This document shows, piece after piece, positions 1 through 8,086 of a stretch of DNA of 50,705 nucleotides. The stretch's first letter is position 1; each line of letters opens with the position of its first letter. The notes under the pieces are model-generated. The model saw only the letters and a program-made list of their open reading frames with translations, was not told the origin of the DNA and did no database searches. Origin of the DNA: Bacteroidales bacterium (GTDB lineage Bacteria > Bacteroidota > Bacteroidia > Bacteroidales > P3); assembly GCA_024400665.1 (NCBI GenBank), contig JAKSML010000008.1:1-50705 (forward strand), given 5' to 3'. Both the position numbers and the translations under genes were made by a program.

Positions 1-395
1 TTTCTTGGCTTCGGTCTCGAAAGTAAACTTTCGGACTCTCAGCTTTCGAAATGTTACCTGCGGTGACATTTCTTGGCTTCGGTCTCGAAAGTAAACTTTC
101 GGACTCTCAGCTTTCGAAATGTTACCTGCGGTGACATTTCTTGGCTTCGGTCTCGAAAGTAAACTTTCGGACTCTCAGCTTTCGAAATGTTACCTGCGGT
201 GACATTTCTTGGCTTCGGTCTCGAAAGTAAACTTTCGGACTCTCAGCTTTCGAAATGTTACCTGCGGTGACATTTCTTGGCTTCGGTCTCGAAAGTAAAC
301 TTTCGGACTCTCAGCTTTCGAAATGTTACCTGCGGTGACATTTCTTGGCTTCGGTCTCGAAAGTAAACTTTCGGACTCTCAGCTTTCGAAATGTT
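1..395. repeat. 68-bp perfect tandem repeat array (5.8 copies)
   Basis: Units begin at 1, 69, 137, 205, 273 and 341. The first five are complete and appear identical, and the sixth stops after 55 bases at about 395. The array starts at base 1, so it probably continues to the left. Each unit holds a near-palindrome with arms CGAAAGT and ACTTTCG around AA, and a perfect TTTCGAAA palindrome about 15 bases later. There are no variable spacers, so it is not a CRISPR array. The short frames crossing it do not look like proteins. Confidence 0.97.
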
Positions 396-759
396 GCGTA
401 TCAGGTGCTGGCTTCCAGCCAGAGAGGGAGGTGGGAGCATCCTGTCCGAGGGCAAGCGTGGCCGCTTGCCCTCGGTTACTCAGGTGCTGGCCTCCAGCCA
501 AAGGCAGAGTCCGTGAGGAAGCTCGTGGACAACATACCGTAAAAGACGTCATTCGACTCATTCGACTCGTTCGACTCCTCTATCATCCTTCTAAATAACC
601 ACTCGATAGAAGTATATGTTGCAAAACATAATTATCTGTCGCGCAAGAAATCATCCATCAATTCGTGTTTATTGCAGATAATCATCATGATTTGTGATTT
701 ACCCCAGGGCTCTGACAAAAAGAGTCCCATCCACAAGCTGCCACCGTGCTTGATGGGCT
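396..759. other. Non-coding region with hairpins and short direct repeats
   Basis: I see no convincing gene here. A 20-base segment beginning TCAGGTGCTGG occurs at 401-420 and again, with one change, at 480-499. Each copy can fold on GCTGG/CCAGC. Three 9-bp units (ATTCGACTC, ATTCGACTC, GTTCGACTC) lie at 551-577. A 32-codon frame at 632-730 on the minus strand has no recognisable start signal or family. Confidence 0.6.
446..475. other. Perfect 13-bp inverted repeat, 4-nt loop
   Basis: The arm CCGAGGGCAAGCG at 446-458 is exactly complementary to 463-475, with loop TGGC. No T-run follows on either strand, so it is not a standard intrinsic terminator. It sits between two near-identical 20-base repeats with smaller hairpins and could be a mobile or structural repeat unit. 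Confidence 0.8.
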
Positions 760-790
760 AAAAAAGGCACGCCGCTTTCGCGGCGTGCCT
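760..790 (-). terminator. Rho-independent terminator of rplU-rpmA
   Basis: A perfect 10-bp GC-rich stem (766-775 pairs with 780-789, loop TTTC) is followed, reading leftward, by a run of T on the transcript strand (A-run at 760-765). It lies about 30 bases beyond the rpmA stop codon. Confidence 0.9.
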
Positions 791-820
791 CAATAAAATA
801 CTTCAAACTTTCAAAAGTCC

Positions 821-1084
821 TTATTCAGCAGTCTCAGGGATAACGGAGACATAGGAGCGGTCCTTCTGACCTCTCTTGAACTGAACGGTACCGTCAACCA
901 GTGCATAGAGAGTATGATCCTTGCCCATACCTACGTTCTGACCGGGATTGTGGACAGTGCCACGCTGACGGATGATGATGTTACCGGCGACGCAATGCTG
1001 ACCGCCGAAGATTTTAACGCCTAAACGTTTGCTTTCGGATTCACGACCGTTACTGGAACTACCGACACCTTTTTTGTGAGCCAT
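821..1084 (-). CDS. rpmA: 50S ribosomal protein L27
   Basis: This 87-aa protein is a structural component of the large ribosomal subunit that sits close to the peptidyl-transferase centre. It begins [10 protein letters not shown] and has the standard L27 core ([17 protein letters not shown], then [11 protein letters not shown]). The N-terminus matches the mature-type start, with no cleavable extension of the kind seen in Firmicutes. It lies 33 bp downstream of rplU in the widely conserved rplU-rpmA operon and shares its promoter and the terminator at 760-790. Confidence 0.98.
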   Translation of the reverse strand: MAHKKGVGSSSNGRESESKRLGVKIFGGQHCVAGNIIIRQRGTVHNPGQNVGMGKDHTLYALVDGTVQFKRGQKDRSYVSVIPETAE

Positions 1085-1117
1085 AATATAATGTTTTTAA
1101 AAGGTTTTACACTAAGA

Positions 1118-1426
1118 TTAATTGATGCTATCGATTTTGATTTGGGTCAGATAGTCGCGATGACCGTTCATCTTCTGGAAACCCTTGCGGCGGATTTTCT
1201 TGAAGACCAACACCTTGTCGCCCTTGAGGTGGCGAATAACGGTGGCCTTAACGTTAGCACCGGCAATGTAAGGTTGACCAACCTGGATGTTGCCGTCATT
1301 GTCTTTAAGCATCACGGTGTCAAAAGAGACCTCGCTGCCCTCTTCGTTCTGAAGACGGTTGACGAAGACCTTCTGATCTTTAGCGACCTTGAATTGCTTA
1401 CCTGCGATTTCTACGATTGCGTACAT
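1118..1426 (-). CDS. rplU: 50S ribosomal protein L21
   Basis: This 102-aa protein is an rRNA-binding component of the large subunit. The start is placed at MYAIVEIAGKQF, the canonical L21 N-terminus. An in-frame upstream ATG would add 20 residues with no family support. The C-terminal part carries the conserved lysine-rich KKIRRKGFQKMNGHRDYLTQ segment. It is first in the rplU-rpmA operon, with a Bacteroidetes-type promoter about 70 bases upstream. Confidence 0.98.
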   Translation of the reverse strand: MYAIVEIAGKQFKVAKDQKVFVNRLQNEEGSEVSFDTVMLKDNDGNIQVGQPYIAGANVKATVIRHLKGDKVLVFKKIRRKGFQKMNGHRDYLTQIKIDSIN

Positions 1427-1496
1427 TTCTATTTTTTTATTTATTAAATTGATTATCTGTATTTTCGCGGAGTCTCCCCCGTTCACAAATGGAATG

Positions 1497-1528
1497 CAAA
1501 GTTACGACTTTTTTTTCATTCCACCAAA
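1497..1528 (-). promoter_or_regulatory. Promoter of rplU-rpmA
   Basis: On the minus strand the -7 box TAACTTTG (1504-1497) matches TAnnTTTG, and the -33 box TTTG (1528-1525) lies 20 bases upstream. This is the primary sigma factor consensus of Bacteroidetes. It predicts a leader of about 65-70 nt before rplU. Confidence 0.75.
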
Positions 1529-1726
1529 TATTTTCGCAAATTTCTTTCTAACTCACACATTATCAGCAAAATATTTTTCATCCCGCACCCCTGCCCTATC
1601 GCACACCCCAAACACCCTTCACCATACCGAGAAAACAGGCCTGCGCACCCGCACAAAACGCCTCCTCCGCCCTCCCACAAAAGGGAAAGGCAGAGGACAG
1701 CCGGCAATAGGAGCCGACACAGAGAG

Positions 1727-1969
1727 CTACTTCCTAATCAGCGAGATAATCCACAGCAGCAGGCAGGAGCCGATAACAGCCGTCACCAGCGTGCCGACGA
1801 ACGTGCCGCCCCAATCAATGCCTATCCAGCCGAGCACGTTGCCGCCCAGGAAGCCGCCAACCATGCCCACAAGCATATTCACCAAGAAGCCGAAGCCTGC
1901 GCCCTCCATAAGCTTGCCGGCCAGATAGCCAGCCAGAGCGCCAACAAGAATACTGACAATAAATCCCAT
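1727..1969 (-). CDS. GlsB/YeaQ/YmgE-family (transglycosylase-associated) membrane protein
   Basis: This small, very hydrophobic 80-aa protein begins MGFIVSILVGALAGYLAGKL. It has three predicted membrane helices joined by glycine-rich turns (MVGGFLGGNVLG, then WGGTFVGTLVTAVIG). That pattern is typical of the GlsB/YeaQ/YmgE family (PF04226), often linked to general stress responses but of uncertain biochemical role. The start is the ATG nearest the family N-terminus; upstream in-frame extension is arginine- and glycine-rich and not family-like. The gene stands alone on the minus strand, and I see no clear terminator. Confidence 0.85.
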   Translation of the reverse strand: MGFIVSILVGALAGYLAGKLMEGAGFGFLVNMLVGMVGGFLGGNVLGWIGIDWGGTFVGTLVTAVIGSCLLLWIISLIRK

Positions 1970-2423
1970 AATAAAAATTTTTTCTAAAACAATACCTCCA
2001 TAACGCAGAACCCGCCGCGATATTGCCCACGCCGATAAAAAAAATCGCCAAACCCCTACGCACCCATGCCGTCCCGCCCCTCCTGCCGAACCACAGCCTC
2101 GGACCGCCACCTCTCGGCAATGGGGTGCTTTCAAACCACCCCATCGAAACCCTCGGCAATGGTGAGATATCACCTCACACCGTCAAAACTCATTGAATCA
2201 AATTCACGCCCCACCTGGCGACATCACCTTCTTGGCATGTCATCAAACCATCCTTTGCCGAACAATACCGCCTCCACCCATCACACAACAAATGCAGAAG
2301 CCACGCATCCCATTTGGTCGCTTTCGAGGACTCGTATTCTCCATGTCCACCTGAAACACATCACATCGATCCATTCATTCCAAGAACCAAACATGTACCG
2401 TTTCCGGCAGGTCTTAAGCAAAG
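1970..2423. other. Intergenic region with paired short hairpins
   Basis: I see no gene in these 454 bases, which are C-rich on the plus strand. The 11-mer CTCGGCAATGG occurs at 2113-2123 and 2152-2162. Each copy runs into a hairpin: ATGGGGTG/CACCCCAT at 2120-2144, and GGTGA/TCACC at 2161-2174. They lie 250-300 bases beyond the stop of the restriction operon and could act in 3' end formation, but no T-run follows. Confidence 0.5.
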
Positions 2424-3185
2424 CTACATATTGACAGTAATGGTGCCAACCTTAGGCGAAACGATGCTAGTGTACTTAACTCCTTTAGACTCTGGAACAA
2501 TGATACCAATTTCTTTACCATTATGTTTTATCAGAATCCGAGTACCACTTTTCCCTGGGAATGCCTTAAGATTCGGGGCTGATGGAGAGAACAAACTAGG
2601 CTTTTCCAATCTATAGTATAGCTTATTAGCATCGCTATAAATATAATAGCCATCTTTCGCAGTGACAATTTTATATTTCTCATCATGAAATAAATTGCTG
2701 GATTGTTCTACATCCAGCTCAGCGCACGATTTGATACCTTTGCGCTTTACCGTCTTAGGTGGCGCGGGCACTGGTGGCACTTTACTTGCCATAACAATAT
2801 CATTATAGACAGACTCCTCAGCCTGCCTGACTCCGGTCTGAAAGAAAGGATTCACTTCGTAATATTCTCCACTTGGACGTTTGAGAGGAACAGGGTATTG
2901 GAATTTCTGATAGCCAACAATCTCTGCACGTAAATTACCCTCAGCTGTCTCTGTCACCGCACCTATTTCCGCCACACCAAAATAATGTGATTCATCCGAC
3001 AGACGATCTTTGATTTCAGGACTGCCTTTTTTCTTTGCTGCACGGTGGTACACAACTTTAGTTCCCTGAGACAGAATCTCTTTTTTATACTTCTGGAAAG
3101 TATATTCCACGCCTGCGACATCATGCCACACAGCGTTCTCACCACCCCCATTATCAGTTATAATTGCATATTTCTTATCATTCAT
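2424..3185 (-). CDS. Third gene of the McrBC-like operon; N-terminal PUA/EVE-like reader domain suspected
   Basis: This 253-aa protein overlaps the 3' end of mcrC by 4 bp (ATGA), which indicates translational coupling. Residues about 20-85 (VWHDVAGVEYTF, then GTKVVYHRA, then SHYFGVAEIG) resemble the N-terminal module of some HNH and other restriction proteins. There an aromatic-rich beta-barrel of PUA/EVE/SRA-like type is thought to bind modified DNA. A proline-rich stretch (PPVPAPP, about residue 138) links it to a C-terminal half that I do not recognise. No nuclease motif is visible. A role as a modified-base specificity subunit or accessory factor is inference from context and weak resemblance. 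Confidence 0.6.
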   Translation of the reverse strand: MNDKKYAIITDNGGGENAVWHDVAGVEYTFQKYKKEILSQGTKVVYHRAAKKKGSPEIKDRLSDESHYFGVAEIGAVTETAEGNLRAEIVGYQKFQYPVPLKRPSGEYYEVNPFFQTGVRQAEESVYNDIVMASKVPPVPAPPKTVKRKGIKSCAELDVEQSSNLFHDEKYKIVTAKDGYYIYSDANKLYYRLEKPSLFSPSAPNLKAFPGKSGTRILIKHNGKEIGIIVPESKGVKYTSIVSPKVGTITVNM

Positions 3186-4588
3186 ATATCTTTAAATATA
3201 TTGTCATATAAACCGTTAATAGCCATTTTTACCTTTTCTTGGATGGAGACCGTTGCAGAGCCTTCTTCTGCAACACCATTGCCCCAAGGTACGCCGATAA
3301 GGTACACATTACTGACACAGGATGAGACTTGTGCAAATATTCTTTGATGTATGCATTTAAATGTACTGCATGGGTATGCCAATATTGCAGTCTTTTCGTT
3401 GTCCCTCTCAAAAGATGAATAAGCGAGTACTTGATGCAGATCGCTCCTAAAAGACTCCTTTAACGCGTCAGCCTTTCCCGCCTTCAGGTTATACATGTGC
3501 ATTTTATATTTTGCATCTGCCACAATCATCTTATCCCCTTTTGTGATGATAATGTCTGGTTCTAAATACGCCAGCCCCCATTCTCTATAGGAGCCAGATA
3601 TTGCGAACCTACTATTTGAAAGCGTGCGGGCGCCTATCATTTTTGCCAATTGAGAAAACACATATTGCACATAGCACTCAAACAACCTGCTAAAGTCCAA
3701 GCTCCATGCACGATATTCACTTGTGACCGACGAGATAACTCTATTCCCTATTATTTTTAATTCCTTGATCTCTTTAGGGTCAGCCGAATGAATTTTCAAT
3801 TCTATCGGCTTTGTTATATCCCTAAAGTCTGTTTTGCGCCTCAAATCTTCAACTTTTGTTCTATAAGCTTGTTTTGATACGCGAGGCGTATCTGGCGAAC
3901 AAAGTTCATCAAGGCATATTTTGAGTACATAATTCAACTCTTGCCATTCTTGATGGTTCACTGAGAGAATATTTTTCTTATTGGGATATTTGAATGTCTC
4001 CCCTGGATCATAGCTCTTCGCCGCATACTTTGCCCATTGTGTGGATGAAGCTGGCTCATGCTCTATTCTGACTTCTGACACGAACTTCCTCCAATGGAGT
4101 CTCTGAGCCTTGATGTACTGATCCAGATACTTAGCACATTCAAAATATAACGGAGGCTTTAGGGTTGATTTGAATGGAAGAACCAACTTGTCTGAGAAAT
4201 TCACATCTATGTCGCCCTCGATCAAAGGAAGGATTTCCGATATGTCCTCATTCATGTTTCCCCTGACGATGATTGAAGCACATACTTTCCCGTTGACAGG
4301 AGAATACAAAGGCGCGCAACCCACCTTCTCTGAAGGTAGGAATATGAGTGCAGGAGTGCCATCCTCGGATAATCGAGCATCTATGGACAGAAATGCAAAA
4401 CTATGCTTGTTGTATAAGAGGAATAAAGCAAGATGTTCTTGTCCATCTCCTGCGCCACCCCAATGAACTGACAATTCATCAAGCACCACCCTTGTGGGTT
4501 TTCTCGTGCACAAGCACAAGTCTCGCGAATCCGCATCACCATGACGGACGAGTCTGCTATATCTGCCCTTTATGGGATTCTTTCTCAT
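3182..4588 (-). CDS. mcrC: McrC-like nuclease subunit of a type IV restriction system
   Basis: This 468-aa protein is the probable nuclease partner of the GTPase encoded upstream. A PD-(D/E)xK active site is visible near the C-terminus: EPDIII at 343-348 and, after a short hairpin, VADAKYK at 356-362. The catalytic residues would be D345, D358 and K360. This arrangement is typical of McrC C-terminal domains. The N-terminal about 300 residues are a divergent DUF2357/McrC-type region that would contact McrB. Its ATG overlaps the mcrB stop (TAATG), and its own stop overlaps the next gene by 4 bp, so the three genes are probably cotranslated. The gene is AT-richer than the chromosomal core, consistent with acquisition. 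Confidence 0.85.
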   Translation of the reverse strand: MRKNPIKGRYSRLVRHGDADSRDLCLCTRKPTRVVLDELSVHWGGAGDGQEHLALFLLYNKHSFAFLSIDARLSEDGTPALIFLPSEKVGCAPLYSPVNGKVCASIIVRGNMNEDISEILPLIEGDIDVNFSDKLVLPFKSTLKPPLYFECAKYLDQYIKAQRLHWRKFVSEVRIEHEPASSTQWAKYAAKSYDPGETFKYPNKKNILSVNHQEWQELNYVLKICLDELCSPDTPRVSKQAYRTKVEDLRRKTDFRDITKPIELKIHSADPKEIKELKIIGNRVISSVTSEYRAWSLDFSRLFECYVQYVFSQLAKMIGARTLSNSRFAISGSYREWGLAYLEPDIIITKGDKMIVADAKYKMHMYNLKAGKADALKESFRSDLHQVLAYSSFERDNEKTAILAYPCSTFKCIHQRIFAQVSSCVSNVYLIGVPWGNGVAEEGSATVSIQEKVKMAINGLYDNIFKDI

Positions 4589-6084
4589 TATTCATACATG
4601 AATTCTCCGGATTCGGACGTGAATAGTTGAGCAAATTCATCTTTTGCAGACAACATAAAACCTTCTGCAAAATACTCTTTCAAAAGTGGCATAAGACCAT
4701 ACATGATGGTCTCCTTTCGTTTGGATTTATCCATAAAATACGACTGACCCGGCTGTAATTTAAGCTCCTCATCTGTTGCATACTTCATAAATAAACCATC
4801 CACCTTGTCGAAAAACTCTCCATCAAAATCACCAGTTGTAAGTTTGTGAGGACGTAAAGTGACCCAAATAAAGCGACGACGCAATGCGAAATCAACCACG
4901 GCAAGACTTTTGTCTGCCGTGTTCATCGTTGCAAGTACATAGAGGTTATCCGGAAGTTTTGCACATGTAATCTTCTCTTCTCCAGATTCCTCATAAATAG
5001 TTCCTAATTCAAGTTCATGCTTACGATCTGTATTGGGCTCAAACAAGTAAAAAACAGGCCCCAGCACATTAGCTAGATTAGCACGGTTTATCTCATCAAT
5101 AATAAGCAGTACTTTTTCGTTCCCCGCCGCTTTTGCTTTATCTATTGCCTTTAAAAGTATTCCCTTTTCTCCTTTATATGCCACCTCTTTCCCATTCAAC
5201 GTAGGCCGGATACCATATACGAAATCTGAATAGGTTGTCTCTGCATGAAACTGCGTAAAAAACACATTTTCTTGCTTGAATTTCCCTGAAACTTCATTAG
5301 CAGTCCATGTTTTTCCACAGCCAGGCGCACCTTGTAAAACCACATACTTATGAGCCATAAGAACATTGTAAACTTCCTCCGGTTCAGGACATTTAACATC
5401 TTCTTTACAAGCAGATACTGATTCTCTTACTGCTTCAGAAGGCTTTTTCTTGTCAGTACCTTTCTGGTATTTTTCCCAACACCTCCACTCTGCATACTGA
5501 GCCAGCCATGCTTTAATAAGACTCCACCCACCATCTTCTGAATAGTCAACAATGAAAGCAGCAGGCAATAAACCAGGGGACTCCTTTCCGTCATCAGCAT
5601 TGTACTTTGTTGCTGTATTTATCATAACACTATCATATTCACCATTTCCCAAAAAGAGTTCTTCTTGCAATCCCGGAGTTGATGTTTCCATTTCGTCGAA
5701 ACGTAGTTTGAAGAAAAATTTCGCCTTTGACTTCCCACTCTTAGTAAGTCTCATAAAGCTTCTCCTGAATCCAGGACTTGCCGCGAGATCCCCATCCTTC
5801 CCCAGACTACCACTACCAATTCCTATGGACACAAGACAATGTGTCCCTTCATGTTCAGGAAATATTACAAATGATAGGCCATCGTACACGCCACTTGTAG
5901 GTTGATCCTCACGTATGAACCCGAACCAGAAATTCGAATCGTTATCTTTTAAATCTCTAACAGCAGTTTTAGATGTATTTCTAATGCAATCACGGAAAAC
6001 ACCATTATCCTTATCTTTAAAGCCAAAAGACCCTGCAATTTTTTCTACTTCTTCAACAAGATTCTTCGGATTATCTATTGCCAT
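4588..6084 (-). CDS. mcrB: McrB-like AAA+ GTPase of a type IV restriction system
   Basis: This 498-aa protein is the motor subunit that would recognise modified DNA and activate the McrC nuclease. The AAA+ core occupies roughly residues 235-480. It has Walker A GAPGCGKT (252-259), Walker B LLIIDEINRA (326-335), the McrB signature MNTADKS (387-393) and the arginine-rich LRRRF that follows. The N-terminal 1-200 resembles the MrcB_N/DUF3578 DNA-recognition domain (GLSFVIFPEHEGTHCLVSIGIG). GTP rather than ATP use is known for McrB and assumed here. It lies 131 bp downstream of an XRE regulator on the same strand and is coupled to mcrC. Confidence 0.88.
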   Translation of the reverse strand: MAIDNPKNLVEEVEKIAGSFGFKDKDNGVFRDCIRNTSKTAVRDLKDNDSNFWFGFIREDQPTSGVYDGLSFVIFPEHEGTHCLVSIGIGSGSLGKDGDLAASPGFRRSFMRLTKSGKSKAKFFFKLRFDEMETSTPGLQEELFLGNGEYDSVMINTATKYNADDGKESPGLLPAAFIVDYSEDGGWSLIKAWLAQYAEWRCWEKYQKGTDKKKPSEAVRESVSACKEDVKCPEPEEVYNVLMAHKYVVLQGAPGCGKTWTANEVSGKFKQENVFFTQFHAETTYSDFVYGIRPTLNGKEVAYKGEKGILLKAIDKAKAAGNEKVLLIIDEINRANLANVLGPVFYLFEPNTDRKHELELGTIYEESGEEKITCAKLPDNLYVLATMNTADKSLAVVDFALRRRFIWVTLRPHKLTTGDFDGEFFDKVDGLFMKYATDEELKLQPGQSYFMDKSKRKETIMYGLMPLLKEYFAEGFMLSAKDEFAQLFTSESGEFMYE

Positions 6085-6215
6085 TTTACATTTATTTTAA
6101 ATCATTACATTTTCTGTTATTTTTTTCACTCCAATCCCAATGGTAATCACCGCCAACGTTTTGTATGCATGACGTACTATCCACGCTCAATCATACTAAT
6201 TTTCATTATTCTGAT

Positions 6216-6506
6216 CTATTGTTCGTATTCGATTATCTTCTTTATCAGCAGGTCTATTTCGTCCTCTGCATTCTGCTCTTCTTCGGAAAACATTATCGAC
6301 TGTAGCGAGACTTTGAAATGTTCGCAGACGTCGTAAAGCTGCTTCAAGGTATATTTCTGAGAGTACTTTGTACTCTCGATATTCCCGATCTGACCTTTCG
6401 AGAGACTAAGTATGTTCCCTAATGCGGACTGCGAGACATTGTGTTCGAGTCTTATTTTTCGGACGTTTTGAATGACTCTATATTGATACTCAGTTTTCTC
6501 TATCAT
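6216..6506 (-). CDS. XRE-family helix-turn-helix regulator
   Basis: This 96-aa protein has a Cro/cI-type HTH at about residues 14-68 (KIRLEHNVSQSALGNIL, SKGQIGNIES, YTLKQLYDVCEHF) and an acidic C-terminal tail. It is encoded immediately upstream of mcrB on the same strand. A controller-protein role, delaying or limiting restriction gene expression, is plausible by analogy with C proteins. It is inferred from position only. A Bacteroidetes -7 box lies 24 bases before its ATG. Confidence 0.85.
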   Translation of the reverse strand: MIEKTEYQYRVIQNVRKIRLEHNVSQSALGNILSLSKGQIGNIESTKYSQKYTLKQLYDVCEHFKVSLQSIMFSEEEQNAEDEIDLLIKKIIEYEQ

Positions 6507-6529
6507 TTTTATGTATATATATAATTTTG

Positions 6530-6537
6530 CAAAGATA
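6530..6537 (-). promoter_or_regulatory. -7 element upstream of the XRE gene
   Basis: On the minus strand this reads TATCTTTG, a perfect TAnnTTTG, 24 bases before the start codon of the regulator. I do not see a good -33 TTTG at the expected distance, so it may be a weak or regulated promoter. Confidence 0.6.
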
Positions 6538-7098
6538 CATAGGTATTTGCCCTTATTTTGTGAGAATGTCGGAAATTAACTTTATATTTTACATACGCGA
6601 TTGTTTATCGGACTAGGGATATAACGAATTACGAAATGGAGCGAGTGGGGTGACAGGCATTGAATGTTCAACGGATTTTGAGAGGTTTAATAGCCGCAGG
6701 AGGCACAACATGGCGTGGGCCGATACGATAGGGCAAAAGCGACAATGTCAGACCCATTGCTTTTGTGGCATGGTGCGGCTATCTCACCTGTCTTAATGTA
6801 TGTCCTACAAATTCGAGAGCAGGCAGCCCCTCCTTGCTGAGCAAGCCCAGCATTGGACGGAAAAACTCATAGATGAACCATTAATCCAATATGTCAAAGT
6901 ACTCACGGCTGTTTCAAGTCCTGCCGTGCCGACTGGCCTGTATGCTGTGCCGAGCCTCCCTGTGCCGCCTTTCTGGCGCGATGCCGTCCCGCTCTGACGA
7001 GCGAAGCTGTGGCGAGCTTGGCAAATAGATGTGTGTGATGATCTGCTTTTGCAAAATGCTTTTTCGTGTAGCTGTCTCCCCTTGTCGGAAACACTTTG

Positions 7099-7129
7099 CA
7101 AAGATACGACTTTTTTAGAAAATAGCAAA
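7099..7129 (-). promoter_or_regulatory. Strong orphan promoter reading leftward
   Basis: On the minus strand a -33 TTTG (7129-7126) is separated by 19 bases from a perfect -7 TATCTTTG (7106-7099). A transcript starting near 7092 would run leftward into about 300 bases with no convincing gene. An unannotated small RNA, a decayed gene or a very divergent small protein are all possible. Confidence 0.7.
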
Positions 7130-7845
7130 ATCTTTTTCGATATATCTGCGATATTTAACGTACATTAACGCGAAAGAGCCACAATGTTAAAGAATCCTCC
7201 GCTCCGCTTTAACAATTCGCCCCATCCCGCCATCCGAGAGAAGTCCGCAAAAGCGCCCTCCGCAACCCCATTTCCCAGAAAATTGCCCCTGCGACAGCCG
7301 CCTGTTCGGTGACAGAGTGCCGCAAAGCACTGACGCCGTGCCATATACACGCAAAAAGAACCTTATGCAGAGAGTCCAACAGGGGAGCAAAATGAAAAAA
7401 TGAAAAAATGAAATGCTTTGTTTCTGTAAAACATGAATAAAATAAAACATCACTATAGTAATATAAATATATTAATACCTTATTTATAAAATATATGAAT
7501 AGATTAAAAAAAATGTAAAAAACCAATGATTTCATTTGTTCATTTGTTCATTTTGTATCTATACTACATATTATCAATATATTACGCACATTTTGCCCAT
7601 TTCATTTTCATTTCATTTTCAATCACAGCCTCACGTCGGCACCATACGAACATGGAGCTGCCACCTCCGTCGGCAGCATTTCCCCGCGAAGAGCGTCCGC
7701 CTGTGCGTAACGCAAGACCTCTCCGCCTCCCCTGCCCTCCCTGCCGCACCCTAAAGCGAGCACACGCCCCCGCCGAGGCGGCAAACAGGCCGCCACAGCA
7801 TGGCAGATTTTAACATTTCGAGCCAGGACGTCCACGACCCGTCTC

Positions 7846-7889
7846 AGCTCCGCTTTAGCTCCGCCTTAGCTCCGCTCTGACTCCGCTCT
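7846..7889. repeat. Array of four 11-bp units (AGCTCCGCTTT type)
   Basis: The units are AGCTCCGCTTT, AGCTCCGCCTT, AGCTCCGCTCT and GACTCCGCTCT, head to tail. They are the reverse complement of the unit at 26131-26174 (GCGGAGCTAAG). A GGGCGGAAAAAAGGCGGAGC segment follows that can pair back with the array. Confidence 0.85.
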
Positions 7890-8030
7890 GAGGGCGGAAA
7901 AAAGGCGGAGCATGGGCAATGCTTCCATGTAGCTGTGGCGCAGGTGCTTGCGTGCTTCGGCGAGAAAACGGCGCAGCACCTGCTTTTGCCCTCAAAATTT
8001 TAACATATCGCCAGCTTGGAGCTAGAGCCT

Positions 8031-8080
8031 AATTCTCAATTCTCAATTTTCAATTCTCAATTAAAAAACGTTCTCAATTA
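8031..8080. repeat. Heptamer array (ATTCTCA type)
   Basis: Units ATTCTCA, ATTCTCA, ATTTTCA and ATTCTCA follow one another with a 7-bp period, with a further TTCTCAATT after a short gap. The flank GAGCTAGAGCC at about 8020 resembles a degenerate GC core of the family seen elsewhere in the window. The array ends within the spacer just beyond the M23 peptidase stop codon. Confidence 0.8.
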
Positions 8081-8086
8081 AACCAA

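Larger units (their letters stand above)
6538..8030. other. 1.5-kb intergenic region without a credible gene
   Basis: No frame here has a recognisable family, a start signal and core-like codon use together. It holds an orphan promoter (7099-7129) and an AT-rich centre (about 7380-7625). That centre carries short arrays of TGAAAAA-like units at 7384-7417 and their complements (TTTCATT, TTGTTCAT) at 7517-7555 and 7595-7623. An 11-mer array follows at 7846-7889. TTAACAT motifs occur at about 7811 and 7999. The stretch could be a decayed accessory insertion beside the restriction island. Confidence 0.6.

Noticed and set aside
1-395. Possible CRISPR array
   Set aside because: Copies are contiguous, identical over the full 68 bp and have no variable spacers; no cas genes are nearby.
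632-730. Minus-strand frame of 32 codons starting MGLFLSEPWG
   Set aside because: The sequence looks protein-like but there is no promoter, ribosome-site evidence or family; it lies downstream of the rpmA terminator. It might be a gene remnant.
2066-2434. 122-codon plus-strand frame beyond the restriction operon
   Set aside because: Composition is rich in His, Pro, Thr and Ser, with no family resemblance; it runs over hairpins and into the 3' end of the opposite gene.
6216-6506. Toxin-antitoxin pair with the XRE protein as antitoxin
   Set aside because: No toxin-sized gene is adjacent; the closest genes are mcrB downstream and non-coding DNA upstream.
6805-7128. 107-codon minus-strand frame downstream of the orphan promoter
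   Set aside because: The start codon lies in the promoter spacer and the composition is low-complexity. A shorter frame at 6903-7094 overlaps it with no better support.
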